Assembly: GCA_019359235.1 (NCBI GenBank)
Contig: JAHHHT010000005.1
Span: 248,001 to 312,000, forward strand
Direction of reading: 5' to 3'
DNA length: 64,000 nucleotides
Source of the DNA: Oscillatoria princeps RMCB-10
GTDB lineage: Bacteria; Cyanobacteriota; Cyanobacteriia; Cyanobacteriales; Oscillatoriaceae
Made by a program: the position numbers and the translations under genes. Positions 19,101 through 28,460 of the stretch are shown piece after piece. The notes under the pieces are model-generated. The model ran no database searches. It saw only the letters and a program-made list of their open reading frames with translations, and was not told where the DNA came from. How positions within the stretch are numbered: the first letter of the stretch is position 1; every line of letters begins with the position of its first letter.

Positions 19101-19782
19101 GATGTCCTTCTTGGCTGACGCGCACGAGACTCTCGCCGGGAACGGCGGCGACGGCGATCTTGCCTCCCGGCGCTGCAAAAGTGCCGGTGCTGAGTACGGT
19201 TCCGCCAATCAGCGTTAGGCTGTTGCCGGCCCTAACTGCCAGTTCGCCAGCATTGACAATTGCGCCGGTTTGTGCTAAGGGAAATACAAACGCACTCGGC
19301 GTTCCGGCGAGGGCGGCGTAGTCATTTTCCCCAACCGCATGAAACCAATTCGACCCCAAGCCAATGCCGGTGGCGGTGGTGGCTGTAAATGACGCCGGGA
19401 CGTCCAAGCGGGCATTTGGGCCAAACAGGATGCCGGCGGGGTTGATCAGGAATAAGTTGGAATTCCCCCCCGTGACCTGAATTAAGCCATTAATAATAGA
19501 GGGCTCGCCGCCGCTGATCCGCCCCAAGATATTCTGAACAGCTGGGTTCGATACAAAGTTGGCAATTTGACCCTCACTCAGCCCAAACTGCAGGAAGCTG
19601 TGGAAGAGGTTGGCACCATCGCCAGACAGCTTACCGCCGGTGATGTTGAATTGGTTGCCATTGGGCGTCACAACCGTACCGGCACTGTCGGGTGCCGGCA
19701 CAACCGACTGTGCGCCAGCCGGTCCCAAGGGGAGGAATGCCGCAAAGGGCAGTAATGCCAGCAGCCGCCTGATTGTCTTCAT
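16177..19782 (-). CDS. Two-partner-secretion (haemagglutinin) domain - TPR - CHAT peptidase fusion, 1201 aa
   Basis: Predicted exported caspase-like protein. A signal peptide (about 1-24, ending GPAGAQ) precedes a filamentous-haemagglutinin N-terminal TPS domain (about 25-270: [36 protein letters not shown]). Next come a long Pro/Ala-rich linker (about 305-445) and TPR repeats (about 465-740, repeated [10 protein letters not shown]-type units). The C-terminal CHAT domain has a catalytic dyad His1068 (HLATHG) and Cys1114 (LSACNTGKG). TPS domains are exported by TpsB/FhaC-type pores; none is encoded here. It is a tandem paralogue of the 1629-residue gene upstream but lacks that protein's beta-helical passenger. 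Substrate unknown. Confidence 0.93.
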   Translation of the reverse strand: MKTIRRLLALLPFAAFLPLGPAGAQSVVPAPDSAGTVVTPNGNQFNITGGKLSGDGANLFHSFLQFGLSEGQIANFVSNPAVQNILGRISGGEPSIINGLIQVTGGNSNLFLINPAGILFGPNARLDVPASFTATTATGIGLGSNWFHAVGENDYAALAGTPSAFVFPLAQTGAIVNAGELAVRAGNSLTLIGGTVLSTGTFAAPGGKIAVAAVPGESLVRVSQEGHLLSLQIETANLPAFLASNLPAFEPASLAKLLTGGGAGSATGVQVNSDGSVELTGSGIRVEAGDVVIARTEPVAWNPQIQTETPAPPAEGEDLLSGSFDLAALFLEEFGGTPAPPTNGSAPALRPAPPPTPSPEPALPAPPPTPSPEPAPVISQPIAAPEVQQAPAPAPTPPPAPKPEPAPVISQPAPAPAAMPAPVPVLAPVASSPPPAATAAPSAPPATVVYSALTNPALERESATAPVPAIGEIQECWAEVQAAGILKDYAAAIQCFQQNVAAAGTVGNSQLQAQALHNLGVAYFQVGDYAKALESHQRQLALAGQLQNPLAQVQAQVALAAVYGALGNSEKAIEYYQQSLDTGRQIEAPQWKGTALRNLGIAYISLEDYDKAIEYQQQALALAQKSADRRGEAQALGNLGMAHFSKGNYAYAIDFGQKHLALMRQFCDRRGEAQALGNLGLAYHALKDYEKAIEYHRQHLAIARQIGDRPSQGHALKNLGEALHKTRQLQEAADTLRAGIDVLESIRAGLGEDDLNKVSLFDTQINTYGALQEVLISQNKTSEALEIAERSRARAFVELLAKRAGGQDSPAQTVAPPNIEQIKRIAREQNSTLVAYSIIKNPFDIEGRRVNLESDIYIWVVKPAGEVAFRRVELQSQRSATKGVSLKDLVASSRDSIGVRGVSVVPRIGSVAIGNESRQTKDLQRMYQLSIEPIADLLPANPDERVTFIPQNELFLVPFAALQDASGKYLIEKHTILTAPSIQVLDLTRRQSSKGGGDVLVVGNPTMPSVPLESGEPAQPLPQLPGAEREAVEIAKMLRTEALTGNRATKQAILQRLSQARIVHLATHGLLDDLGSGVPGALALAPTGTDSGLLGAGEILDLRINADLVVLSACNTGKGRITGDGVIGLSRSFISAGTSSVLVSLWYVPDAPTAELMTEFYRQLQLTSDKAQALRNAMLATMKQHPDPREWAGFTLIGEAR

Positions 19783-20415
19783 TCCTAATACCGCTAATAT
19801 TCCCCTGTGCCTGAGAGCGAATTTATACAGCCACTCTAAAATCAGCCAAATCCTTACAGGATCAGCTTTTCAATACTTTTCCCGTCAGATGCCCCCTAAA
19901 AACCCCAAACCCTAACTCTCAAAGAGCTTGAGAGCTCTTAAGGTGTCCCTTATAAATCAGCTCTCAGCTCCACCCCTTTCGAGGGATTAAACAAGCCCGA
20001 GCCCAGTTCACCAATTCAACCTCAATATAACCGACCTGTGCTGCCAATGGGGGGATTTATAAAAATTTGCACCAGCCGGTGCGAGTCATTGAGCTGCGGC
20101 GCTACGCCGTGCCTGCGGATATCCCCCCTAGGACAGATATCTTGCCTGTCCTTGAGGTGCGGCGCTGCAAATCAACCCCGTAGGACAGGCATCTTGCCTG
20201 TCCTTTACCTCGTTACCTCGTTCCCAGGCTCCGCCTGGGAACGCGCGTCTGGAGGCTCTGCCTCCTTCCCACAATAAGCATATTAAAAGCATAACAGCTT
20301 AGCAGTTCTAGATGGCAGGTGAAATCCTATCTCCTTTCTTCCCTTGGCGCTCCTTCACGGCGGCGGTTTCTTAAAAAAATAACTACCCACCTCGAAGAAT
20401 TATATTAATTGCATA
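19783..20415. other. Gap between the two TPS-TPR-CHAT genes, packed with small palindromes
   Basis: No gene. It contains AGAGCT-tgag-AGCTCT near 19923-19938, two GGACAG(A/G)(T/C)ATCTTGCCTGTCC-type palindromes (about 20130-20152 and 20183-20203), and the CGTTCCCAGGC palindrome at 20219-20243 followed by GGAGGCTCTGCCTCC. The same modules occur at 5.7, 11.7 and 36.7 kb. Confidence 0.7.
20219..20243. repeat. CGTTCCCAGGC palindrome
   Basis: CGTTCCCAGGC-tcc-GCCTGGGAACG, perfect 11-base arms; same family as 5757-5779 and 11762-11790. Confidence 0.85.
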
Positions 20416-23400
20416 TTACTCCGCTTCACCAATCAGCGTAAAGCCAGCCCAGTCTCTGGGGTTGGGGTGGTCTTTCATGGTGACGAGCATGGCGTTGCGC
20501 AGGGCTAAGGCTTTATCAGAAGTCAGCTGCAGCTGGCGGTAAAATTCAGTCATCAATTCAGCGGTGGGGGCGTCTGGCACATACCACAAAGAGACGAGTA
20601 CACTGGAAGTGCCCGCAGAAATAAACGAGCGCGACAGCCCAATAACCCCGTCGCCGGTGATTCGCCCCTTCCCGGTGTTGCAGGCGCTGAGCACAACTAA
20701 ACCGGCATTAATTCTCAGGTCAAGAATTTCACCGGCACCCAGCAAACCGCTATCCGTGCCAGTGGGGGCGAGAGCGAGGACACCGGGGACACCGGAACCC
20801 AAATCATCCAGCAACCCGTGAGTGGCTAGATGCACTATTCTAGCTTTCGACAGCCCCTGCAAAATAGCCTGCTTGGTGGCGCGATTGCCGGTGAGCGCTT
20901 CCGTTTTTAGCATCTTAGCAATTTCCACAGCTTCCCGCTCAGCGCCGGGAAGCGGTGGTAGCTGTTGCGCCGGCCCTCCAGATTCTAGCAGAATGCTGGG
21001 CATGGTTGGATTGCCCACCACTAGGGCATCCCCGCCTCCTTTGCTTGTTTGCCGGCGGGTTAAATCCAGCACCTGAATCGAAGGAGACGTGAGAATTGTG
21101 TGTTTTTCAATCAAGTATTTGCCAGCAGCGTCTTGCAGTGCGCCGAAGGGAACCAGGAACAGCTCATTTTGGGGGATAAAAGTGACGCGCTCATTCGGAG
21201 AGGCCGGCAGCAAGTCAGCAATCGGTTCGATGAGCAGCTGATACATTCGCTGCAAGTCTTGTGTTTGGCGCGACGGATTCCCAATCTCCACCCTCCCAAT
21301 TCTGGGAACGGCGCTCACGCCTCTGACCCCGATAGAATCGCGGCTGCTGGCAACGAGGGCTTCCAAAGACACTTCCTGTGTGGCTGACCTTTGCGATTGC
21401 AGCTCAACGCGGCGAAACGCCACCTCACCGGCAGGCTTGACCACCCAAATATAAATATCCGATTCCAGCTTTTGCCGCCGCCCTTCAATCTCAAAAGGAT
21501 TCTTAATAATCGAATAGGCAACCAGCGTGGAATTGTGCGCTCTGGCGATTTCTTTGATGCGCTCGATGTTGGGTGAGGCAACAGTTGCGATCTCTGAAGT
21601 CTGACCGCCGGCACGCTTCGCCAGCAACTCCACAAACGCCCTCGCCCTGCCCCGCTCAGCAATTTCCAGGGCTTCTGAGGTTTTGTCCTGAGCGACCAGA
21701 ACTTCTTGCAGTGCGGCGTAGGCGTTAACCTGCCGGTCAAAAATCGAGACTTTCTTCAGATCGTCCTCGCCCAATCCCGCTCGGATAGATTCCAAAATCT
21801 CAATACCGGCGCGTAAAGTTTCGGCAGCCTCTTGCAGCTGACCGTTTTTATGCAGAGCCTCGCCGAGATTTTGCAGGGCGTACCCTTCAGCGGGGCGGTC
21901 GCCCATTTGTCGCGCAATTGCCAAGTGCTGCCGGTGGCACTCAATGGCTTTTTGATAATCTTTAAGCGCGTAGTAAGCCAGTCCCAAATTGCCCAGCGCC
22001 TGCCCCTCGCCCCGCCGGTCGCCAACTTGGCGCATCGCGGCTAAGTGCTGATTGCTGAACTCAATTGCTTTGCGATAGTCTCCCAAAGAAAAGTAAGCAA
22101 TTCCCAGATTTCCCAAAGCCTGCCCCTCGCCGCGCTTGTCACCGGACTTTTGCGCCAGCGCCAAAGCCTGCTGCTGGCACTCAATGGCTTTGTCGTAATT
22201 TTCCAGGGTAATATAGACGATTCCCAGATTTCTCAGCGCTGTACCTTTCCACTGGGGGGCGTCCGCTTCCGGCGCACTGTCCAAACTTTGCCGGTAGAAT
22301 TCAATCGCTTTTTCATAGTTGCCCAGAGCGCTATAAACCGTTGCCAAAGCGACGAGAGCCTGCCCCTGCGCTGAGGGCCCTTCACCGAGGGCTTGCAATT
22401 TCTGCGCCAGCGCCAACTGCTGCTGGTGTGACTCCAGCGCTTTCGCGTAGTCTCCCACCTGAAAGTAAGCCACTCCCAGATTATTTAGCGCCTGCGCTTC
22501 CCACTGGTAATTTCCGACTTTGCCAGCAGCCGCCACATTTTTCTGGAAGCACTGAATCGCCGCTGCGTAATCTTTAAGTATGCCAGCAGTCTGAACTTCC
22601 TTCCAGCACTGCTCATAGGGCGCGGCAGCCTGGGGCGGCGAGTTGTAAGCCAGCATCTCTGGAGAAGAGGAAAACACCGCCGGTGGCTCCGGTGCGGGTG
22701 AGGGTTCTAGCGATTCCACCTGTGGCGGCTCCACCACCGGCGGCGGTTCCGGCGCGGGTGGTGATGGGGTTGCGGTTGGCGAACCGTCTGTGGGCGGGGG
22801 TGGGGGCTGTTGTGCCGGCGGCGAAGCAGGCGCTGGTGGCGCGTTTCTGGGGGAGATCCTGACTTCACCCCTGCTGCCGGTGCCCGAATCAGAGTCGATT
22901 CCTGCAATCGCAATCTCCTTATTTGCTTGCAGGGTGATATTGCCCCCATTTCCCGACGCTGAGGAGGAGTCGATTTTGCCGGCACTTGTGCTGACAGATT
23001 CCTGGCTGCTGGCGAGCGCGATATCGCCGCCCTCTGACGCCAGATCGCCGGCGGTTACATTCCCCGCCGCGTGCAGGGTAATTTTGCCGCCATTTGTCTC
23101 TACCGAACCGGCAGCGGTGTTGATGCCGCCGGTGCTGCTAATCATCCTGACATTCCCGCCAGTGGATGTCACGGAAGCCGCCGCAATATCTCCCGCTGCG
23201 TGCAAGGTGATATTGCCAGCCCCCCGCACTGAACCGGCACGGGTATTGATGGCGCTTTGGCTAGCCAGACTGATTTCTCCTCCCGCCACATCGCCTGTCG
23301 CGATGTTGCCACCGGCATACAGGTTAATGTTTCCGCTGGTTCCAGAAAGACTTGCTGCGTTTAAACTCCCCGCCGCAATGCTGCCAGAGGTGGCGTGGAG

Positions 23401-25305
23401 AGCGATCGCCCCGCCACTGCCTGTTTGGGAGCCGGCGTTTAGAGTGCCGGTATTTATCGCTCCCGCTCTGCTGTAAAGAGTGATATTGCCGCTTTTTCCG
23501 GACGCACTTGCAGTGTTTAAATTGCCTGCGGTAATATTACCATTCGCTCTCAAATCGATTAAACCGGCATCCCCTGTCACAGAGCTGGCGTTCAGGGTGC
23601 CGGTGGCGGTGAAAATGCCTCCGGTTGCGCTTTCGATCGTGATTTTGCCACCTGTTACGTCGGGATTTGCCGCGTTCAGATCGCCGGTTTTGATGTCACC
23701 GTTCGCGTAAAGGGAGATGTTTTCCCCATCAATTTTAATGCTGGAAGTGTCTAAACTGCTGCCGCTGCGGAGAGAAACATTCGAGCCACTGGCAGCAATC
23801 GAACCGGTCTTGATATTTCCCGCAGCCTCCAGGCTGACATCCCCCCCGGAACTGCCGAGGGTGATGCTGCCGGCATCAATGCTGCCGGTAGCGGGATTCA
23901 CCTGACTGGAATTAAAGCCGGCTATTAAACTCAAACTTGGCTGAAGGTTGGGCTGTGAGGGATTGATGGTGATATTCCCAGCTTTGATGCTGTCACCGGC
24001 ATAGAGATTGAGTGACCCGCCGGTATAATTGCCAAAGGTAAGTTTTCCTTGTGCGCTGATGCTAGAGCCGTCTAGACTGGTGAAATTGCCCAATTCCCCT
24101 GCTAAGGTGCGAATCGAAAAATCGCCACTGGCACTCAAGTGAGCGTCTGCGGAAATATCGCCATCGCTGACTAAATCAAAGTTCCCGCCGGCTGAGAGAG
24201 ATGAGGACAGCTCGCTGAATAAATCAATGCCGGAAGTGCCTTGAATGTCGAGATTGCCGCCGGCACTCACCCAAGTGTCGCGCATCCGAACTGTATCCCC
24301 CGCCTGCAGTTGCGCCGAGCCGGTGGTGTTGAGATTAGTGTTGGCTAAGGTAATATTTCTGGCAGCTTTCAGGGTGAGTGTGCCGGTTTCCACTTGCAGG
24401 TTCGGCGCGGGTGTCGGATAATTCGCGATTGCGACATCTCCTGCTTCGACCCGGATGCCGGAACCTGTTAAGATAACGCTGCCGTCGCTGCGGACTTGTA
24501 CTGCTGTTGCGTGACCGGCACCAGAGCCGGTGAGCAGTGCCGGCAAGCTGGAGGGCTGGAAGGCTGGCAGGTTGGAAGCTTGGAAGGCGGGCAGGTTGGC
24601 GGTTTGGATGTCCAAGCCCAGCAAATGTCCGGGCTGGCTGATGCGGACAAGGCTCTCTCCGGGAACGGCGGCGAGGGTGAGATTGCCTCCTGGGGCGGAA
24701 AGGGTGCCGGTGTTGAGAACTGTTCCGCCAATCAGGGACAAGCTGCTGCCGGCTGTAACGGCTAGCGAGCCGGTGTTGACAATTGCGCCGGGTTGTGCTA
24801 AGGGAAAAGCGAAGGCGCTGGGGGTGCCGGTGAGGGCGGCGTAGTTGCTGTCGCCAGTGGCGTGAAACCAATTTGAGCCAAAGCCAATGCCGGTGGCTGC
24901 CGTGGCGAAAAAGGAAGCCGGCACGTCCAAGCGGGCGTTTTGGCCAAACACAATGCCGGCGGGGTTGATCACGAACAGGTTGGAGTTGCCGCCGGTGACT
25001 CGAATTAAGCCATTAATAATAGAGGGCTCGCCGCCGGCTACCCGCCCGAGGATGTTGCGGATATTGGGGCTGGAGAGAAAGTTGGCAATTTGACCCTCAC
25101 TGAGCCCAAATTGCTGGAAGCTGTGGAAGAGGTTGGCACCATCGCCAGAGAGGGAGCCGCCGGTGATGTTGAATTGGTTGCCGGTGGGGGTGACAGTCGT
25201 GCCGGTGCGGTCTTGTGCCGGGACAATCCGCTGTGCCAGAGCGGGTTGCGAGAGGATGAGTGCTGCAAAGGGTAAAAGTGCGAGCAGCCGCCTGATTGTG
25301 TTCAT
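20416..25305 (-). CDS. Two-partner-secretion domain - beta-helix - TPR - CHAT peptidase fusion, 1629 aa
   Basis: Longer paralogue of the downstream gene. Signal peptide (about 1-24, ending PALAQ), TPS haemagglutinin domain (about 25-270), then about 500 residues of Gly/Ser/Ala-rich beta-helical repeats (units such as GNITLHAAGDI and SGNINLYAGGNI) typical of haemagglutinin passengers. A Pro-rich hinge, TPR repeats (roughly 910-1170) and a CHAT domain with His1496 (HLATHG) and Cys1542 (LSACNTGKG) follow. The TPR-CHAT part is close to the neighbour even at base level, implying recent tandem duplication. Likely exported to the cell surface through a TpsB pore encoded elsewhere; the peptidase target is unknown. 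Confidence 0.94.
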   Translation of the reverse strand: MNTIRRLLALLPFAALILSQPALAQRIVPAQDRTGTTVTPTGNQFNITGGSLSGDGANLFHSFQQFGLSEGQIANFLSSPNIRNILGRVAGGEPSIINGLIRVTGGNSNLFVINPAGIVFGQNARLDVPASFFATAATGIGFGSNWFHATGDSNYAALTGTPSAFAFPLAQPGAIVNTGSLAVTAGSSLSLIGGTVLNTGTLSAPGGNLTLAAVPGESLVRISQPGHLLGLDIQTANLPAFQASNLPAFQPSSLPALLTGSGAGHATAVQVRSDGSVILTGSGIRVEAGDVAIANYPTPAPNLQVETGTLTLKAARNITLANTNLNTTGSAQLQAGDTVRMRDTWVSAGGNLDIQGTSGIDLFSELSSSLSAGGNFDLVSDGDISADAHLSASGDFSIRTLAGELGNFTSLDGSSISAQGKLTFGNYTGGSLNLYAGDSIKAGNITINPSQPNLQPSLSLIAGFNSSQVNPATGSIDAGSITLGSSGGDVSLEAAGNIKTGSIAASGSNVSLRSGSSLDTSSIKIDGENISLYANGDIKTGDLNAANPDVTGGKITIESATGGIFTATGTLNASSVTGDAGLIDLRANGNITAGNLNTASASGKSGNITLYSRAGAINTGTLNAGSQTGSGGAIALHATSGSIAAGSLNAASLSGTSGNINLYAGGNIATGDVAGGEISLASQSAINTRAGSVRGAGNITLHAAGDIAAASVTSTGGNVRMISSTGGINTAAGSVETNGGKITLHAAGNVTAGDLASEGGDIALASSQESVSTSAGKIDSSSASGNGGNITLQANKEIAIAGIDSDSGTGSRGEVRISPRNAPPAPASPPAQQPPPPPTDGSPTATPSPPAPEPPPVVEPPQVESLEPSPAPEPPAVFSSSPEMLAYNSPPQAAAPYEQCWKEVQTAGILKDYAAAIQCFQKNVAAAGKVGNYQWEAQALNNLGVAYFQVGDYAKALESHQQQLALAQKLQALGEGPSAQGQALVALATVYSALGNYEKAIEFYRQSLDSAPEADAPQWKGTALRNLGIVYITLENYDKAIECQQQALALAQKSGDKRGEGQALGNLGIAYFSLGDYRKAIEFSNQHLAAMRQVGDRRGEGQALGNLGLAYYALKDYQKAIECHRQHLAIARQMGDRPAEGYALQNLGEALHKNGQLQEAAETLRAGIEILESIRAGLGEDDLKKVSIFDRQVNAYAALQEVLVAQDKTSEALEIAERGRARAFVELLAKRAGGQTSEIATVASPNIERIKEIARAHNSTLVAYSIIKNPFEIEGRRQKLESDIYIWVVKPAGEVAFRRVELQSQRSATQEVSLEALVASSRDSIGVRGVSAVPRIGRVEIGNPSRQTQDLQRMYQLLIEPIADLLPASPNERVTFIPQNELFLVPFGALQDAAGKYLIEKHTILTSPSIQVLDLTRRQTSKGGGDALVVGNPTMPSILLESGGPAQQLPPLPGAEREAVEIAKMLKTEALTGNRATKQAILQGLSKARIVHLATHGLLDDLGSGVPGVLALAPTGTDSGLLGAGEILDLRINAGLVVLSACNTGKGRITGDGVIGLSRSFISAGTSSVLVSLWYVPDAPTAELMTEFYRQLQLTSDKALALRNAMLVTMKDHPNPRDWAGFTLIGEAE

Positions 25306-25658
25306 TGTTGGTGCCGGTGGCCATCAGCCGTGTGGAACCCACGCACCCTAATTGATGGGTTATTGCCCTGATTGGTTGCCTCTGTCAACTATAGCTTTCC
25401 CACCCCAGGGTGTGTCGAGAGGCACTGTTCGCCGGCACTTTAGAGACAAAGGCGTGTCGCTTTTCTACATCCCACCGGCACTGATGGGGGTGGGTTCCCT
25501 AAGAGGGAACCCACCCTACTGGCGCAACCGGCACCGGTGGCGGCTGCGTTGTTGCTAACCGCAGAACAGGATAGAGACAATAAGGTAAAGGATCTCACAA
25601 ATGCCTTTGGCCAACCCTAAGCTGAGAAATACCCCCCTACCCCAACGGAACTGCGTCT
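25306..25658. other. Divergent gap with a GTGGGTTCCCT palindrome
   Basis: 353 bases upstream of both the 1629-aa CHAT gene (minus) and the GTPase gene (plus). A palindrome GGTGGGTTCCCT-aag-AGGGAACCCACC lies at 25489-25515. No clear promoter or gene was recognised. Confidence 0.6.
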
Positions 25659-27278
25659 ATGCCTCAGTCGCGCCTTCTGACGCTAATTGCCGGCATCACC
25701 CTGGTTCTAGGGCTGATGATCTGGCTAATTTCTTCCCTCTCCTGGTTCTACAGCCAACTTTCATGGTCGGCGTCTCCCTTTGTGGCCAACCTGCTGCTGT
25801 TCCTGCTGGTTGTGCTGCTGGGACTGTTAATTTGGGCGGTTGTCTACTATATGACGCTCCTGCAGCGCTCCGAGAAGGCCAAGAAGCAAAAGCGCAAGTT
25901 CAAGCCCAAGGTTCCCGTAGAAAAGACTGAGGCGGCTGAGGAAACCCTGAAAGCGGTGCGCCAGCAGGTGGATCAGATTCAGGATCAGGTGGCGCGACAG
26001 GCTTTGCTCAGCCGGACTCGGGAAATCCAGGCGAGTTTGGCGAGGGGTGACTTGCAGGTGGTGGTGTTTGGCACCGGCTCAGCCGGCAAGACTTCTCTGG
26101 TGAACGCCCTCATGGGGCGAATGGTGGGGCGGGTTTCGGCACCGATGGGCACTACGGAGGTGGGCGAAACCTACAGTCTGGAGCTCCGGGGATTGGAGCG
26201 CGAGATTTTGATTACGGACACCCCCGGCATTCTGGAAGCCGGTGTGGCGGGAACCGAGCGGGAAGAACTGGCGCGAGGGCTGGCCACGGAAGCCGATTTG
26301 CTGCTGTTTGTCGTGGATAACGACTTGCGCCAGTCGGAATTCAATCCGCTGCGGGCGCTGGCAGAGATTGGCAAGCGCTCCATAGTCGTTTTGAACAAAA
26401 CTGACATCTATCTAGAGGAAGATAAAGAAGCGATTCTGGCGAGATTGCGGGAGCGGGTGCGGGGGTTTGTGTCGGGAATGGATGTGGTGGCAATCGCCGC
26501 GAACCCCCAGCCGGTGCGGCTGGAAAATGGCCAAATCCTGGAGCCAGAACCCGACATTATGCCGCTGATCCGCCGCATGGCGGCGATTCTGCGGGCGGAG
26601 GGGGAGGATTTGGTGGCGGACAACATCCTCCTGCAATCCCAGCGGGTGGGGGAGGAGGCGCGCCGGTTGCTGGACGCCCAGCGCCGCCGGCAAGCTGAGA
26701 AAATTGTGGAGCGGTTTCAGTGGATTGGTGCGGGGGCGATTGCGGCTGTGCCTTTGCCTGTTGTGGATTTGCTGGCTGCGGCGGCGGTTAACGCCCAAAT
26801 GGTGGTGGAAATCGGCAGAATTTATGGCTGCGAGCTGAATGTGGAGCGCGGGCGGGAGCTGGCGCTGTCTCTGGCGAAAACTCTGGCGAGTCTGGGGATT
26901 GTTAAGGGGGCGATTGATTTGCTGAGCGCGGCGCTGCAGCTGAATGTGAGCACGTTTGCGATTGGCAAGGCGATTCAAGGGGTGACGGCTGCTTATCTGA
27001 CTCGGATTGCGGGGAAGAGTTTTATTGAGTATTTCCGTCAGGATCAGGATTGGGGGGATGGGGGGATTACGGAGGTGGTGCAGCGGCAGTTTCAGCTAAC
27101 ACGAAAGGATGAATTTGTCAAGGCTTTTGTTAAGGATGCGATTGCGCGGGTGGTGGAGCCTTTGAAGGTGAGTTCTGAGGAAGTTGAGCCGGTGGAGGAG
27201 GAGGAAGAGGAGGAAGATGAGGAGGAGCAGCCTCAGGATGATTGGGGTGCGCCGCCGCCTCGCCGGGATGATTGGTAA
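25659..27278 (+). CDS. Membrane-anchored Era-like GTPase with DUF697 domain
   Basis: 539 residues. Two N-terminal transmembrane helices (about 5-30 and 42-66), a basic/coiled linker, then a GTPase domain: G1 GTGSAGKTS (138-146), G3 ITDTPG, G4 VLNKTD. The C-terminal part (about 350-470, GAIAAVPLPVVDLLAAAAVN, KAIQGVTAAYLTR) fits DUF697, a hydrophobic domain found with such GTPases. An acidic Glu-rich tail and a PPPRRDDW end follow. Family members are ubiquitous in cyanobacteria with undefined roles, possibly in membrane or chloroplast-type biogenesis. The ATG at 25659 is the only sensible start. Confidence 0.9.
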   Translation: MPQSRLLTLIAGITLVLGLMIWLISSLSWFYSQLSWSASPFVANLLLFLLVVLLGLLIWAVVYYMTLLQRSEKAKKQKRKFKPKVPVEKTEAAEETLKAVRQQVDQIQDQVARQALLSRTREIQASLARGDLQVVVFGTGSAGKTSLVNALMGRMVGRVSAPMGTTEVGETYSLELRGLEREILITDTPGILEAGVAGTEREELARGLATEADLLLFVVDNDLRQSEFNPLRALAEIGKRSIVVLNKTDIYLEEDKEAILARLRERVRGFVSGMDVVAIAANPQPVRLENGQILEPEPDIMPLIRRMAAILRAEGEDLVADNILLQSQRVGEEARRLLDAQRRRQAEKIVERFQWIGAGAIAAVPLPVVDLLAAAAVNAQMVVEIGRIYGCELNVERGRELALSLAKTLASLGIVKGAIDLLSAALQLNVSTFAIGKAIQGVTAAYLTRIAGKSFIEYFRQDQDWGDGGITEVVQRQFQLTRKDEFVKAFVKDAIARVVEPLKVSSEEVEPVEEEEEEEDEEEQPQDDWGAPPPRRDDW

Positions 27279-27315
27279 TATCATGTCCGGTCAATTGAGG
27301 GTAAAAAATCCGCCC

Positions 27316-27460
27316 CCAGAAACCGGGTTTCTGCGACAAATTTTGCCTCTCTCCCGAAACCTTGATTCAGAAACCCGGTTTCTTAGCACCCCAGAAACCG
27401 GGTTTCTGCGACAAATTTTGTCTCTCTCCCGAAACCTTGATTCAGAAACCCGGTTTCTTA
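27316..27460. repeat. Two 75-base tandem units, each a long hairpin
   Basis: Units begin at 27316 and 27391 and differ at only a few bases (GCCTCT versus GTCTCT). In each, AGAAACCGGGTTTCTG near the left is the exact inverse of CAGAAACCCGGTTTCT near the right, 16 bases, with a roughly 36-base loop containing CGACAAATTTTG and CTCTCCCGAAACC. Each arm is itself palindromic. Confidence 0.9.
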
Positions 27461-27472
27461 TATTCCGCTGTC

Positions 27473-27505
27473 GTAGGGTGCGTTCCCCAAGGGAACGCAC
27501 CCTAC
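27473..27505. repeat. GTAGGGTGCGTTCCC palindrome
   Basis: GTAGGGTGCGTTCCC-caa-GGGAACGCACCCTAC, perfect 15-base arms. Same family as 35330-35366, and related to 25489-25515, 34755-34779 and 48980-49005. Confidence 0.9.
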
Positions 27506-27518
27506 TGCTAGAGCAAAT

Positions 27519-27614
27519 TATAGCGGTTTTCAGTTGGATGAAGTACATGCCAGAAACCCGGTTTCTTTAAGAAACCGGGTTTCTCAGTACCTCACTTAGA
27601 TGAAACCCGCTATA
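27519..27614. mobile_element. MITE-like composite element, complete copy
   Basis: The best-preserved copy: left end TATAGCGGTTTTC, right end GAAACCCGCTATA (inverted, one mismatch), with TTGGATGAAGTA and TTAGATGA blocks and a central AGAAACCCGGTTTCTTTAAG palindrome. 96 bases, no coding capacity. Confidence 0.7.
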
Positions 27615-27657
27615 CATGCAATTTTAATGCAGCATACCTCTGGCGGGAGGACGCATG

Positions 27658-27686
27658 TTGACTTTTCCGTCAACACACCTTATACT
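27658..27686 (+). promoter_or_regulatory. Sigma70-type promoter of nth
   Basis: TTGACT, 17-base spacer, TATACT: one mismatch in each hexamer from consensus with ideal spacing, ending about 70 bases before the nth ATG at 27755. It lies directly after the repeat cluster. Confidence 0.75.
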
Positions 27687-27754
27687 GTTGTGTGAGCGGG
27701 AGTGGGGGTGTCCCTGATTCCGCGCTGAACCCATCCGAGCTGAGGAGGTTGCCG

Positions 27755-28408
27755 ATGTTTGCCCCAATCGCCAGCACCGAGCAGCGAGCGTTAGAAATTC
27801 TGGAGCGTCTCAAACCTTTGTATTCCGACTCCCCTTGTCCTCTCAACTACTCTAACCCGCTGCAGCTGTTGATTGCCGTGATTATGGCGGCGCAGTGTAC
27901 TGACGCGCTGGTGAACAAAGTTACGCCAGAACTGTTTCGCCGGCTCCCGGATGCGGCTGCAATCGCTGCAGCTGACATAGCAGAAATAGAAGCAATTGTC
28001 AAGCCGGTGACGTTTTACCGCAACAAAGCGAAGAACATTAAAGCAACTTGCCGGCTGTTGGTGGAGCGATTTGCCGGTCTTGTGCCGCAAAGCATTGAGG
28101 AGTTGGTCACATTACCGGGGGTGGCGCGAAAGACGGCCACGATGGTGCTGCATTACGCTTTCGGGATCGATGCCGGTGTGACGGTGGACACTCACGTGAA
28201 GCGGTTGAGCGAGCGCCTGGGTTTTAGCAAACAGCCCGATTTGGAGCGCGTTGAGAAAGAGTTGATGCAAATCCTGCCCCAGTCAGAGTGGGGAAATTGG
28301 TTTGTTTGCCTGACCTATCACGGGCGGACGGTGTGTGAGGCAAAACAGCTAGCTTGCGACCGGTGTGCGGTCGCCAATTTGTGTCCCAGCAATCCCTTAA
28401 AAAATTAA
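27755..28408 (+). CDS. nth: Endonuclease III (DNA glycosylase/AP lyase)
   Basis: Base-excision repair enzyme removing oxidised pyrimidines and cleaving abasic sites. 217 residues. The helix-hairpin-helix LPGVARKTA carries the Schiff-base Lys126, and the catalytic Asp is Asp145 in VDTHVKRL. The [4Fe-4S] cluster ligands have the exact C-x6-C-x2-C-x5-C spacing in CEAKQLACDRCAVANLC near the end. The ATG at 27755 was chosen over an upstream GTG at 27692 because GAGGAGG lies 6 bases before it. It is convergent with sigF across a terminator. Confidence 0.97.
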   Translation: MFAPIASTEQRALEILERLKPLYSDSPCPLNYSNPLQLLIAVIMAAQCTDALVNKVTPELFRRLPDAAAIAAADIAEIEAIVKPVTFYRNKAKNIKATCRLLVERFAGLVPQSIEELVTLPGVARKTATMVLHYAFGIDAGVTVDTHVKRLSERLGFSKQPDLERVEKELMQILPQSEWGNWFVCLTYHGRTVCEAKQLACDRCAVANLCPSNPLKN

Positions 28409-28410
28409 TC

Positions 28411-28445
28411 ATTAAAACTGAAGAAATCTTTCTTCAATTTTTAAT
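28411..28445. terminator. Bidirectional terminator between nth and sigF
   Basis: An inverted repeat running from ATTAAAAC-TGAAGAAA to TTTCTTCA-A-TTTTTAAT forms an A-tract/T-tract flanked stem of about 15 base pairs, usable from either strand in the 52-base gap between convergent genes. Confidence 0.85.
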
Positions 28446-28460
28446 GTTTAATTTTCACTT

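Noticed and set aside
27316-27614. Possible CRISPR array from repeated AGAAACC blocks
   Set aside because: Repeats are palindromic, the spacing is not constant and the sequence between them is also repeated; no cas genes in the window.
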